A program made the position numbers and the translations under genes. This document shows positions 1 through 8,506 of a DNA stretch of 64,000 bases, in pieces (position 1 is the stretch's first letter; the number at the start of each line of letters is the position of its first letter). The notes beneath the pieces were generated by a model. The model was not told the DNA's origin and did no database searches. It worked only from the letters and a program-made list of their open reading frames with translations. Source of the stretch: Luteimonas galliterrae (GTDB lineage Bacteria; Pseudomonadota; Gammaproteobacteria; Xanthomonadales; Xanthomonadaceae); contig NZ_JAMBEP010000003.1 in NCBI RefSeq assembly GCF_023374055.1, positions 124,001 to 188,000 of the forward strand, read 5' to 3'.

Positions 1-97
1 CGCCGGGTCCGGCGGCCAAACCCAATGCCATCGCCATGGCTAGCCCTCGTCGCAGGGTCGCGGCGCTCGGCCGCGGGTTGCTCGATGCTGTCTTCAA
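1..97 (-). CDS. Start of a secreted protein, cut by the left window edge (partial)
   Basis: Only the first 32 codons are inside the window. Reading from a TTG at 97, preceded by a good ribosome-binding site (CTGGAG about 6 bases upstream), the peptide has a basic n-region followed by a hydrophobic run (MAMALGLAAGP), as in a signal peptide. It lies 152 bases downstream of the TonB receptor gene on the same strand, so it may be the next gene of the sugar-uptake locus, where a secreted glycoside hydrolase is common. An ATG at 37 in the same frame is an alternative start. Function cannot be read from so short a piece. Confidence 0.35.
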   Translation of the reverse strand, partial: MKTASSNPRPSAATLRRGLAMAMALGLAAGPG

Positions 98-249
98 ACC
101 GTGCTCCAGAAAGTCCGTGCGGGCGGCGTGCCGAACCGCCCGTTACGCCGCATGCCCCTGCGCAACGCGACCAAAGGCAGGATCGGAAATGCGATGCGCG
201 CACCCGCTTCCCCGCGCCCGCAGCGCGGGCGAAGGGAGCCGGGCGCCGA

Positions 250-2664
250 TCAGAAACGCAGGCCGAAATTCACGCCGTACGTGCGCGGCGGCAAGTATTG
301 CGATACCCACAGGAACTGCCCGGCGCCGGGGTTGAAACGGCCGGCCGCGGTGCGCGTTTTCTCGTCGGTGAAGTTCTGCACGTACAAACCGGCCCACCAG
401 CGCGCTTCGGGTTCCTCGTAACGCAGCGAGAAATCGCCGCGGCCGTAGGCCTCTTGCTGGTCCTGTTCGCCGAGGTTGAACACGCTCAGCCAGGTTTTGC
501 TTTCGTAGTGGCCGCTCAACCGCGGCGTCAGCATGCCGCCGTTGCCGAGAGGGAAGTCGTGCTCCCACATCAGCGTCAACGCGAAGTCGGGCGCGTGCGG
601 CAGTTCGTTGCCGGTCACGTTCATGCAGCTGGCGATGCCCGACTCCGGCGGGCACGGCGGCAGGCCCTGGTAGTCGTTGCTGCCCGCATACAGCAGCTTG
701 CCCAGTTCTTTTTCCGGAATGCCCGAAACCGTCAGGTTGACGCGGTCGTTGTCGCCGATGAGCGCCGACAGTTCGGTTTCGTAGCCCCACACCTTGGTGC
801 TGCCGTCCACGTTGTTGAAGCCCAGGCCGCGGTTGCCGTCGGGGAACGTCACCGGCGCGGACAGCTGGAAGTTCTTGAAGTCCATGTAGTAGATCGCGCT
901 GTTCCAGATCAGGCGCCCTTCCATGAAGCTGAACTTGCCGCCGATTTCGTAGTTGGTCAGTTCCTCGTGCTCGTAAGTCGCGCCGCCGTCCTGCAGGCCG
1001 CCCGACTTGTAGCCGGTGGAGACGCTGGCGTACAGCAGGCCGTTGTCGCCGACATCGAAGTCGGTGCGCAGCAACCAAGTGGTCTGGCCATGGCTGTACT
1101 CGCCGTCGTTGATGGTGGACACGTTGAAGCCCGTTGCCGGACTCGGATACGTGCCCGGCGAAATCGGTACCTGCGGCACCGCCGGGTTGTAGGCCCAGCC
1201 CCAGCCGCGGCCGCCGATGTTCTCCTTCTTGTCGTCGGTGTAGCGCGCGCCGGCGGTCAGGCGCCAGTCGTCGTTGACGTTCCAGGTGGCCTGGCCGAAG
1301 GCGGCATAGGAATCCACCGTTTCCTTGGGCTGGATGAACGAGCCCTGCCAGGCGACCGTGCCTTGCTGGGTGCCGTTGAAGATCGGGATGTCGAAGCGGA
1401 TCGAGTTGTCTTCGGCGGCGTAGTACAGGCCGAGGATCCAGTCGACGGTGTTCTCGCCGGTCGACGCCAAGTTGAACTCGTGCGAAGTGTTTTCGTACTC
1501 GGAGTGGTTGGTGCGGTCTTCCTGGAACTGCGCGGGACCGCAGGCGAAACAGGTCGGCACCAGCACGCCGCTGTCCTGGTCGTAAGTGGAGGAGCCGTCG
1601 AACTTGGAGAAACCGGCGATGTAGCTCAAGCGCAGGCCGTCGTTGATGTCCCAGTCCATGCGGCTGCGCAGCGCGTAGGCGTCGCGGTCGATGTAGGGTG
1701 CGGTGTCGATCAGCGCCGACCAGAAATCCTGTCCCGGCCGGGGCTTCTGCATCAGATTCATGCTCGGCGTGCCGCGGTCGCGGAAGTATTCCAGCGCCAG
1801 GTTCCAGGAGAACGTCTCGCTGGGCTGCCATAGCGCGCTGACGCGCGCGGCCGACTGGTTCTGCGCGTTGTACTTGTCGCCGCCGGTGGCGTACTGGTTC
1901 GGATTGATCGGCTGGAACGTCGCCGGATCGCCGCCGATTGCCGCATAGGCGGCCCGCTGCGCGTCCAGCGACGGGATCTGGCCGATGGGATTCTGGTAGT
2001 CGACGTAGCCGTCGTGCTGCTCCTGCGCCAGCGCCACGCGCATTGCGAAGGTGTCGCTGATCGGCAAATTCACCGCGGCGCGCGCGCCGACCGCGTTGTA
2101 GTTGCCGACGGACAGCTGTGCGCTGCCGGAATAGCTGCCGATTTCCGGCTTGATGGTCTGGAAGTTGACCGCGCCGACCGTGGAGTTGCGGCCCCATAGC
2201 GTGCCCTGCGGGCCGCGCAGGACTTCGGCGGTCTCGATGTCGAGCAGCAGGCCGGCGGCGGCTTCGGCGCGCGGCGAGTAGACGCCGTCGACGAAGATCG
2301 CGACTTCCGGATCGGCGTATTCGGTCTTGGCCTGGTCGTTGCCGATGCCGCGCAAGGTCATGGTGATGACGTCGTGGTCGCCCTGGCGTGTGGCCTGCAT
2401 GCTCGGCACCAGCTTGGTGATGTCCTGCACGGTCATCACCCGCTCCTTGTCGAGCGTTTCCGCGCTGATCGCGCTGATCGCCACCGGCGTCTTCTGCAGA
2501 GGCGTCACCCGCTTGGTGCCGGTCACGACCACGGTGTCGAGCGTATTGGCCTGCGCGGCGGGCGCCTCTTGGGCGGGCGTTGCATCCTGCGCTTGATCGG
2601 CGGCCAAGGCGTTGCCTGAGACGAGTGCGGCGACGACTGCCGTGTAGAGCAGCGAATACTTCAT
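250..2664 (-). CDS. TonB-dependent receptor, probably for maltodextrin or a related sugar
   Basis: An 804-residue outer-membrane active transporter that takes up a bound ligand using TonB-ExbBD energy. A signal peptide (residues 1-21, ending NALA) is followed by a TonB box (LDTVVVTGT, 42-50), a plug domain with the usual LRGIGND and VEVLRGPQGTLWG-like signatures, and a long beta-barrel ending in the outer-membrane terminal phenylalanine (NFGLRF). The ATG at 2664 is chosen because GAGAGGGA lies just upstream and the signal peptide starts there; 18 further in-frame codons upstream have no such site. It is divergent from a halogenase-like gene, a LacI regulator and an SLC45-type permease, which points to a sugar substrate. 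Substrate identity is inferred from context only. Confidence 0.9.
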   Translation of the reverse strand: MKYSLLYTAVVAALVSGNALAADQAQDATPAQEAPAAQANTLDTVVVTGTKRVTPLQKTPVAISAISAETLDKERVMTVQDITKLVPSMQATRQGDHDVITMTLRGIGNDQAKTEYADPEVAIFVDGVYSPRAEAAAGLLLDIETAEVLRGPQGTLWGRNSTVGAVNFQTIKPEIGSYSGSAQLSVGNYNAVGARAAVNLPISDTFAMRVALAQEQHDGYVDYQNPIGQIPSLDAQRAAYAAIGGDPATFQPINPNQYATGGDKYNAQNQSAARVSALWQPSETFSWNLALEYFRDRGTPSMNLMQKPRPGQDFWSALIDTAPYIDRDAYALRSRMDWDINDGLRLSYIAGFSKFDGSSTYDQDSGVLVPTCFACGPAQFQEDRTNHSEYENTSHEFNLASTGENTVDWILGLYYAAEDNSIRFDIPIFNGTQQGTVAWQGSFIQPKETVDSYAAFGQATWNVNDDWRLTAGARYTDDKKENIGGRGWGWAYNPAVPQVPISPGTYPSPATGFNVSTINDGEYSHGQTTWLLRTDFDVGDNGLLYASVSTGYKSGGLQDGGATYEHEELTNYEIGGKFSFMEGRLIWNSAIYYMDFKNFQLSAPVTFPDGNRGLGFNNVDGSTKVWGYETELSALIGDNDRVNLTVSGIPEKELGKLLYAGSNDYQGLPPCPPESGIASCMNVTGNELPHAPDFALTLMWEHDFPLGNGGMLTPRLSGHYESKTWLSVFNLGEQDQQEAYGRGDFSLRYEEPEARWWAGLYVQNFTDEKTRTAAGRFNPGAGQFLWVSQYLPPRTYGVNFGLRF

Positions 2665-2766
2665 CTGTTCCCTCTCCCGAATTTCTTTAGTTGTTGTCTG
2701 GCCGCGCAGCGGGCGCAACGCCCGTCGGCCCCCCTATGCCTGGTGGGGCGAAGCCTGCACGCAGAA

Positions 2767-2780
2767 TGACAGCGCTGTCA
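2767..2780. promoter_or_regulatory. LacI-type operator 1 (perfect palindrome)
   Basis: TGACAGCGCTGTCA is a perfect 14-base palindrome with the central CG expected of LacI-family operators. It lies between the divergent TonB receptor (start 2664) and the halogenase-like gene (start 2885), close to the LacI gene at 4545, its most likely ligand. Confidence 0.7.
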
Positions 2781-2790
2781 ACAAAATCGA

Positions 2791-2804
2791 TGACAGCGCA
2801 GTCA
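2791..2804. promoter_or_regulatory. LacI-type operator 2 (near-perfect palindrome)
   Basis: TGACAGCGCAGTCA repeats operator 1 with one changed base. The two sites are centred 24 bases apart, so one could serve each divergent promoter, or a tetramer or two dimers could bind side by side. Confidence 0.65.
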
Positions 2805-2884
2805 TTCGCGCCTATGCTGCTGAAAATTCGGAGAAAAATGCTGCGCTGCGATAGCTGCAATGCAGCAAAAACTGGGGGCATCGA

Positions 2885-4462
2885 ATGGCGATCGTGCGCA
2901 AGGTTCTGGTCGTCGGCGGCGGCACCGCCGGCTGGCTCACCGCGACCTATTTGGCGCGCGCGCTGGGCGCCGCCAAGCCCGGCGGCGTCGCCGTCGAACT
3001 CGTCGAATCGCCCGACATCAGCATCGTCGGCGTCGGCGAAGGTACGTTCCCGTCGATCCGCGGCACGCTGTCGACGATCGGCCTGGACGAAAACAAATTC
3101 ATCGCCCGCGCCAACGCGACTTTCAAGCAAGGCATCCGCTTCGAACACTGGGCGCGCCCGCCCGGCGCGCCGGGCCGCGATCACTATCTGCATCCGTTCA
3201 GCGCGCCCAGTCAACGGCCCGGCGCCCCGGAGCTGCTGCCGTATTGGCTGCTCGGCTACGCGCCGAAAGAACTCGCTTTCGCCGAAGCGGTGACGATGCA
3301 GAAACGCGTGACCGACGCCGGCCGCGCACCCAAGCGCCTCAGCGACGGTCCCTGGCAGGCGCCGCTGAACCACGCCTATCACTTCGATGCGGCGCGGTTC
3401 GCCGATGTCTTGTCCGAACACGGCCAGCAGGATCTGGGCGTGGTCCGGCGCGCGGCGACGATCGAGCGCGTCGAACTAGATCAGGCCGGCGCGATCGCGT
3501 GCGTGCATACACGCGAGCAAGGCGCGTTGAGCGCCGACTTGTACGTCGATTGCACCGGATTCCGCAGCCTGCTGTGCGGACAGGCGCTGGGCGTGGGTTG
3601 GCGCAGCGCGAAGGACGTTTTGTTCAACGATCGCGCCTGGGCGATGCAGGTGCCGTACGAACGCAAGGACACGCCGATCCCGTCGTTCACTATTGCCAGG
3701 GCGCACGAAGCCGGCTGGACGTGGGATATCGGCCTGCACGAGCGTCGCGGCGTCGGCTACGTGTTTTCCAGCCGCCACACCGACGAAACGCGCGCCGAGC
3801 AGGTGCTGCGCGGCTATCTGGGCAAGGCCGCAGACGGGCTGACGGCGAAGCTCATCAAGTTCGAGGCCGGCCACCGCACGGCACCGTGGCACAAGAACTG
3901 CGTCGCGGTCGGCCTCGCCGGCGGCTTCGTGGAGCCGCTCGAATCCACCGGCATCGCGCTGATCGAGATCGCCGCGTACCTGATCGCGCACCTGTTCCCG
4001 GCCGACGGCGACATGACGCCGGTATCCAAGACGTTCAACGCGATGATGGCCGCGCGCTATGAGCGCATCTTCGACTTCATCAAGCTGCATTACTGCCTCA
4101 GCCAGCGTCGCGATACCCCGTTCTGGATCGACAACGTCGATGCCGCCAGCATCCCGCAGACGCTGCAGGACAAACTCGCGATGTGGCGCTGCCGGCCGCC
4201 GCACCGGTTGGATTTCATTTCCGACCTGGAGATGTTTCTGCCGGCCAGCTGGCAATACGTGCTCTACGGCATGGAGTTCCGCACCGACCTGTCGGCCCTG
4301 CGCGACGTCTACGACCAAGTCGAATCCGCGCGTCGCGAGTTCGCCGCGGTCCAGCACGTCGCCGGCCTGGCGCTCGACGATCTGCCCGCGCACCGGGCCC
4401 TGGTCGAGGCGATGGCGCGCGACTACGAAACGCAACGGGACCGGATGCCGCAGACCGCCTGA
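2885..4462 (+). CDS. Tryptophan-halogenase-like FAD protein of a TonB/sugar locus
   Basis: A 525-residue flavoprotein of the tryptophan halogenase family. The N-terminal GGGTAGW (11-17) binds FAD; the lysine that holds the hypohalous acid in PrnA aligns with K81 (FKQGIRF), and the active-site Glu-Ser aligns with E353-S354 (EPLESTG). The family's WxWxIP motif reads WTWDIG (278-283), so the proline is lost. The start follows a GGGGG stretch. Family members beside TonB receptors for carbohydrates are widespread in Xanthomonas and Caulobacter relatives and have no proven halogenation role, so the substrate here is unknown. Probably the first gene of halogenase-lacI-permease, under the two operators upstream. 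Confidence 0.88.
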   Translation: MAIVRKVLVVGGGTAGWLTATYLARALGAAKPGGVAVELVESPDISIVGVGEGTFPSIRGTLSTIGLDENKFIARANATFKQGIRFEHWARPPGAPGRDHYLHPFSAPSQRPGAPELLPYWLLGYAPKELAFAEAVTMQKRVTDAGRAPKRLSDGPWQAPLNHAYHFDAARFADVLSEHGQQDLGVVRRAATIERVELDQAGAIACVHTREQGALSADLYVDCTGFRSLLCGQALGVGWRSAKDVLFNDRAWAMQVPYERKDTPIPSFTIARAHEAGWTWDIGLHERRGVGYVFSSRHTDETRAEQVLRGYLGKAADGLTAKLIKFEAGHRTAPWHKNCVAVGLAGGFVEPLESTGIALIEIAAYLIAHLFPADGDMTPVSKTFNAMMAARYERIFDFIKLHYCLSQRRDTPFWIDNVDAASIPQTLQDKLAMWRCRPPHRLDFISDLEMFLPASWQYVLYGMEFRTDLSALRDVYDQVESARREFAAVQHVAGLALDDLPAHRALVEAMARDYETQRDRMPQTA

Positions 4463-4544
4463 CGCCCGTCGGAACGGAGCGCTAGCCGGCGCCGTCGCGT
4501 GCGATAACATGATTCGCTCCACCCCGCCCTTCGGAAACGCATCG

Positions 4545-5579
4545 ATGCGCGCCAGAATCGAAGATGTCGCCCAGGCCGCCGGCGTCTCCATGAAAACCGT
4601 CTCGCGCGTCTTCAACCACGAACCGAACGTGCGCGAGAAGACCCGGCTCAAGGTCGAGGCGGCGGCCCAGACGCTGAACTACCGCCCTAATCCGTCGGCG
4701 CGCAGCTTGGCGGGGAACCGTTCTTACCTGATTTCGCTGGTGTACGACGATCCCGCCGCGGCATCGAGCTACGTCATGGAGATCATCGTTGGCGTGCTCG
4801 CCGCCTGCGAGCGCCAGGGTTACAGCACGATGCTGCGTCCGCTGGAATATTCCAATGCCGACCACATCCGCGCGGTGGAGGAATCGATCGCGCAATATCG
4901 ACCGGACGGATTGATCCTGGTGCCGCCGTTCGCCGACGACGTCAAACTGCTGCACCGTCTCGACGCCCTCGGCGTGCGCTACGCCACGATCTCCGCGAAG
5001 GCCAAGCTCGGCCACGCGCGCATCGGCACCATCCTCGACGAGCGCAAGGCGGCGGCGGACATGATCGCGCACGCCGTCGAGCTCGGTCATCGCCGCATCG
5101 CCCACATCGCCGGCCCTACGCCGCATGGCGGGCGCGCCTGGCGCCTGGCCGGTTATCGCGACGGCCTGCGCCGCGCGGGCATCCCTTACGATCCCGAGCT
5201 CGTCGTCGATGGCGGCTTCACCTTCGACGACGGCGTCGCCGGCACGAGGCGACTGCTCGATCTGAAGCATCCGCCCACCGCGATCTTCGCCGCCAACGAC
5301 GACAGCGCCTGCGGCGTCATGCACGAAGCGTTCGAACGCGGCATGCGCATCCCGCAAGACTTGTCCGTGTTCGGTTTCGACGACACACCAGCCTCGCGCC
5401 AGATCTGGCCGAGCCTGACCACGGTGCGACAGCCATGCCGCGAGATGGGCCGCATCGCCGCCGAGCAGCTGCTCGCCGCGATCCGCGATCCGCAGGCGGG
5501 CACGCTCGTGAGCGTGCCCTACGAACTGATGATCCGCCAGTCGGGCGGACCCGCGCCGGTTTCCGCGAAGCGGCGCTGA
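4545..5579 (+). CDS. LacI-family transcriptional regulator
   Basis: A 344-residue repressor, the standard length. The DNA-binding domain starts at once (IEDVAQAAGVSMKTVSRVFN) and is followed by the hinge region (NPSARSLAG), whose leucine intercalates at a central CpG, and a periplasmic-binding-protein-like sensor domain with the NDDSACGVMHEA and SVFGFDD signatures. The ATG at 4545 has GGAAA upstream; an in-frame ATG at 4509 has no ribosome-binding site. It sits 82 bases after the halogenase-like gene and 40 before the permease. It probably represses the divergent promoters through the palindromes at 2767 and 2791, released by a sugar from the imported ligand; the inducer is not known. Confidence 0.93.
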   Translation: MRARIEDVAQAAGVSMKTVSRVFNHEPNVREKTRLKVEAAAQTLNYRPNPSARSLAGNRSYLISLVYDDPAAASSYVMEIIVGVLAACERQGYSTMLRPLEYSNADHIRAVEESIAQYRPDGLILVPPFADDVKLLHRLDALGVRYATISAKAKLGHARIGTILDERKAAADMIAHAVELGHRRIAHIAGPTPHGGRAWRLAGYRDGLRRAGIPYDPELVVDGGFTFDDGVAGTRRLLDLKHPPTAIFAANDDSACGVMHEAFERGMRIPQDLSVFGFDDTPASRQIWPSLTTVRQPCREMGRIAAEQLLAAIRDPQAGTLVSVPYELMIRQSGGPAPVSAKRR

Positions 5580-5619
5580 GCGGCGCCGCCGCGAACGCCG
5601 CACGCCTCTGTCGATATCC

Positions 5620-7110
5620 ATGGCTGCCACGAAAAACAGGCCCCCGGTCGGCTTCTGGCAGATCTGGAACATGTGCTTCGGCTTCATGGGGCTGCAGTTC
5701 GGCCTCGCGCTGCAGAACGCGAACGTCAGCCGCATCTTCCAGACCCTCGGCGCCAGCATCGACGACATTCCTGCGCTGTGGATCGCCGCGCCGCTGACCG
5801 GGTTGCTCGTGCAGCCGATTATCGGCTATTGCTCCGATCGCACATGGGGCCGGCTCGGCCGACGCCGGCCGTATTTCCTCGCCGGCGCGATCGTCGCCGC
5901 ATTGGCGCTGATCACGATGCCGAATTCGCCGACGCTGTGGACCGCGGCGGCGCTGTTGTGGATCCTCGACGCCGCGATCAACGTCTCGATGGGGCCGTTG
6001 CGTTCGTTCGTCGGCGATCAGCTGTCGTCGTCGCAGCGGCCGGCCGGCTATGCGATGCAGACTTTGTTCATCGCGGCCGGCGCGGTCATCGCCAGCCTGC
6101 TGCCCTGGCTGCTCGCGCAATTCGGGATCAGCAACCTCGCCGCCGCCGGAGGGATTCCCGATACGGTGAAGCTGGCGTTCTATCTCGGCGCCGCCGTCTT
6201 GTTCGGCACACTCGTCTGGACCGTGCTGTCGACGCGCGAATACCCGCCCGACGTGCTCGCCGCGTTCGAGGACGCGGAGCCGGCTGCGCCCGCAGCGCCG
6301 TTGCCGGCGTACGTACGATACACGGGCGTGCTCTGGTGCGCGGCAGGATTGGCCGCGTTCCTCGCGATCGGTCTGACCCAGGCCGATGCGCGACTGCACC
6401 TGCTTGCCGCCGGCCTGTTCGCCTACGGCGCGATACAGCTGATCGCCGGCTACAGCCGCGCACGCAACCCGCTCACCGCCATCGTCGCCGATCTGCTGAC
6501 GATGCCCGCGACCATGCGCCAACTCGTGCCGGTGCAGTGTTTTTCCTGGTTCGCGCTGTTCGCGATGTGGATCTACACGACGGCCGCGGTGACCAGCGTG
6601 CATTTCGCCGCGGAGGACACTCGCTCGGCCGCCTACAACGACGGCGCGAACTGGGCCGGCGTGCTGTTCGCGGCCTACAACGGTTTCGCCGTACTCGCGG
6701 CGATGCTGATTCCCTGGATGACGCGCCGGCTCGGGCTGCGCCTGAGCCACTTGCTCAATCTCGTCCTGGGCGGCTGCGGTCTGCTGTCGTTCCTGCTGAT
6801 CCGCGATCCGCACTGGCTGCTGCTGTCGATGGTCGGCGTCGGCTTCGCCTGGGCGTCGATCCTGTCCCTGCCCTACGCGCTGCTGTCCGACAGCGTGCCG
6901 GCGGGAAAGATGGGCGTGTACATGGGCATCTTCAATCTGTTCATCGTCATTCCGCAATTGCTCGCCGCCAGCATCCTCGGCTTCCTGTTGAAGACGTTCT
7001 TCGGCAATGCACCGATCTACGCGATGCTGATCGGCGGCGTCAGTCTGCTGCTGGCGGCGCTTTGCGTCATGCGCGTCGGCAAGACAGCCGGAAACGATCG
7101 CTTGCCGTGA
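5620..7110 (+). CDS. MFS sugar transporter of the SLC45 (maltose/sucrose) type
   Basis: A 496-residue inner-membrane permease with about twelve hydrophobic segments. The loop after the second segment carries the MFS signature in the SLC45 form (GYCSDRTWGRLGRRRPY), and later segments contain the family's LPYALLSDSVPAGKMGVYMG pattern. Such permeases carry maltose, maltodextrin or sucrose across the inner membrane in Caulobacter and Xanthomonas relatives. It follows lacI by 40 bases on the same strand and completes a receptor-permease-regulator set. The exact sugar is inferred. Its 3' end abuts the remnant of a hydrolase gene on the other strand. Confidence 0.9.
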   Translation: MAATKNRPPVGFWQIWNMCFGFMGLQFGLALQNANVSRIFQTLGASIDDIPALWIAAPLTGLLVQPIIGYCSDRTWGRLGRRRPYFLAGAIVAALALITMPNSPTLWTAAALLWILDAAINVSMGPLRSFVGDQLSSSQRPAGYAMQTLFIAAGAVIASLLPWLLAQFGISNLAAAGGIPDTVKLAFYLGAAVLFGTLVWTVLSTREYPPDVLAAFEDAEPAAPAAPLPAYVRYTGVLWCAAGLAAFLAIGLTQADARLHLLAAGLFAYGAIQLIAGYSRARNPLTAIVADLLTMPATMRQLVPVQCFSWFALFAMWIYTTAAVTSVHFAAEDTRSAAYNDGANWAGVLFAAYNGFAVLAAMLIPWMTRRLGLRLSHLLNLVLGGCGLLSFLLIRDPHWLLLSMVGVGFAWASILSLPYALLSDSVPAGKMGVYMGIFNLFIVIPQLLAASILGFLLKTFFGNAPIYAMLIGGVSLLLAALCVMRVGKTAGNDRLP

Positions 7111-7463
7111 AAGGGCCGAAAATTCCGAAAAAGCCGGAGACTCCGGCCTCCGCATCTTCGACCCGCGCCGGGAAACTATCGACGAGCTTGATCGGCGGCA
7201 GCCACAACCCGCCCATTTCGCCAGGCACGTGCTGTCCCATATCGGGGAAATCGCCGTCTTGCGTTCCGATCAGGTACGCCCGATCGCCCGCGGTCGCATA
7301 AGGCTGCCGTGGGTTCCGCCCTTGGTTGCCGATGCCCTAGCAGGGATGCCGGGGCGCCCATTGCCGCCGCATCCGGCGCAGGTCGCGCGCTGCCGCGAGC
7401 GCCCGGAGATGCGAACGCGACGACGGCAAGCGCAAGCAAGACGGCGAATTCCAGCCTTTTCAT
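7111..7463 (-). pseudogene. Frameshifted, truncated secreted hydrolase (glycogen-debranching-like N-terminus)
   Basis: From the ATG at 7463 the frame gives a clean signal peptide (KRLEFAVLLALAVVAFA) and about 42 sensible residues, then turns to nonsense. In another minus-strand frame from about 7336 the sequence resumes as a convincing protein (YATAGDRAYLIGTQDGD, then GEMGGLWLPPIKLVD), so one frameshift near 7336-7340 broke the gene. The restored frame then runs into a terminator hairpin and the end of the permease gene, far short of a hydrolase. From memory the conserved stretch resembles the N-terminus of secreted glycogen-debranching-like (six-hairpin) glycosidases of xanthomonads. A matching role in the sugar locus is inference. 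Confidence 0.6.
7128..7147 (-). terminator. Rho-independent terminator on the minus strand
   Basis: Reading the minus strand, GCCGGA-GTC-TCCGGC is followed directly by TTTTT. It faces the broken hydrolase gene and shows that a transcription unit once ended here, between the remnant and the permease. Confidence 0.7.
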
Positions 7464-7768
7464 CCGGGAATCTCGAAAATCCGTCCCGAAGATACGACCG
7501 GGCCTGCGAACAGGATGCGACGACCCGTGTTCTTCGCCTGAGATTGACGCCTTGCGCTGCGAGCCGGGCTACGCCTGCGGCAGGAAGAAAGCGCTTTTTC
7601 AAGCTGACGCCGATCGCCGCATTCCGCACGTAGCAGCAGCGTTTTCCGCAGCTTTCCTCCAGTAGAAATACGCAGGCGCGGCGTTAGCCGTGCTGCCAGC
7701 ATTTACGGAGATACGCAGGCGCGGCGCCAACCGTGCTGCCAGTTTTTTTGGCGAACAGGAGAAGCGGG
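7464..7768. other. Intergenic region, no gene seen
   Basis: Roughly 300 bases between the pseudogene start and the next small gene. Apart from the direct repeats at 7669-7742 I find no reading frame with plausible composition, start and ribosome-binding site. It should hold the promoter for the gene series from 7769, but no clear -35/-10 pair stands out. Confidence 0.5.
7669..7742. repeat. Two 31-base direct repeats
   Basis: TACGCAGGCGCGGCG and the following 16 bases occur at 7669-7699 and again at 7712-7742, differing at three adjacent positions, with 12 bases between. The core GCAGGCGCGGC also occurs just after the gene ending at 10173. Two units only, so not a CRISPR. Confidence 0.7.
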
Positions 7769-7957
7769 ATGCCGGGACCGTCTGAGAACTACCTACAGGT
7801 GCCGCCCCGGTCGATCCCGCTGCTGCTGCGCAGCGCGTTGTTGCTCGCGTGCGAAGCCGATCATTCGATCGGGGACGGTCGCGATCATCCGCATTTCCTC
7901 GACTATTTCCTCGCGCGCGATCGCGAGGCCGCAAAACACCTGCAGGAGGCCATGTGA
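7769..7957 (+). CDS. Small protein of unknown function (62 aa) coupled to DUF202 gene
   Basis: A 62-residue protein (MPGPSENYLQVPPRS at the N-terminus), mostly soluble with a short hydrophobic middle (IPLLLRSALLLACEA) and an acidic, histidine-containing tail. The ATG at 7769 has a strong AGGAG ten bases upstream. Its stop overlaps the GTG start of the DUF202 gene (ATGTGA), so the two are translationally coupled, which argues that it is a real gene. I do not recognise the family. Confidence 0.6.
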   Translation: MPGPSENYLQVPPRSIPLLLRSALLLACEADHSIGDGRDHPHFLDYFLARDREAAKHLQEAM

Positions 7958-8445
7958 ACACGCCCGAAGCGCCCGAACCCGCTTTGCCGCCGGACCTGGC
8001 GCAATCGATCGCCGGCAAGGACAGCGGCACCGCTTCGACGCTGCTGTCGACCCATCGCACGAAACTTTCGATCAAGCGCACCGGCCTGTCGGACCTGCGC
8101 TCGCATCTGTCGAACGAGCGCACGCATCTGTCCTATCTGCGCACGGCGATCTCGCTGATCGGCTTCGGTATCACCATCAACCGCTTCAGCGTGTTCCTGC
8201 AGGAGAAGGGGAAGGTGGAAATAGGCCAGACCGCGATGCTGTTCCGCAGCTCCGAACACGCCGGCGCGGGCATGGTCGCGATAGGGCTGTTGCTGATCGT
8301 GTGGTCTTTGTACCGGTACTGGCACGTCAACCAGGACATCGAGCAGGCGCGCTTCAGGCCGCTGCATCGCGCGGTGATCATGCTCACGGTCCTGCTGATC
8401 CTCGCCGGCGGCACCACTACCGCCTGGCTTTTCCTCCAGCACTAG
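7954..8445 (+). CDS. DUF202 (YidH-type) inner-membrane protein
   Basis: A 163-residue protein starting at GTG 7954, preceded by a perfect AGGAGG inside the end of the upstream gene. After a soluble region (LSDLRSHLSNERTHLSYLRT) come three membrane segments (about 65-85, 107-127 and 140-160). The ERTHLSYLRTAIS stretch before the first segment is the DUF202/YidH signature. The function of the family is not established. It is the second of several envelope genes reading the same way and overlaps its upstream neighbour by four bases. Confidence 0.8.
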   Translation: MNTPEAPEPALPPDLAQSIAGKDSGTASTLLSTHRTKLSIKRTGLSDLRSHLSNERTHLSYLRTAISLIGFGITINRFSVFLQEKGKVEIGQTAMLFRSSEHAGAGMVAIGLLLIVWSLYRYWHVNQDIEQARFRPLHRAVIMLTVLLILAGGTTTAWLFLQH

Positions 8446-8506
8446 CACGCATAGCGAGCGCAGCCATGGCACGTCGATCCTTTACGCCAAACGAGTCTCC
8501 CTGACC

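Noticed and set aside
7669-7742. Direct repeats as a possible CRISPR array
   Set aside because: Only two units with a 12-base gap, no cas genes and no leader.
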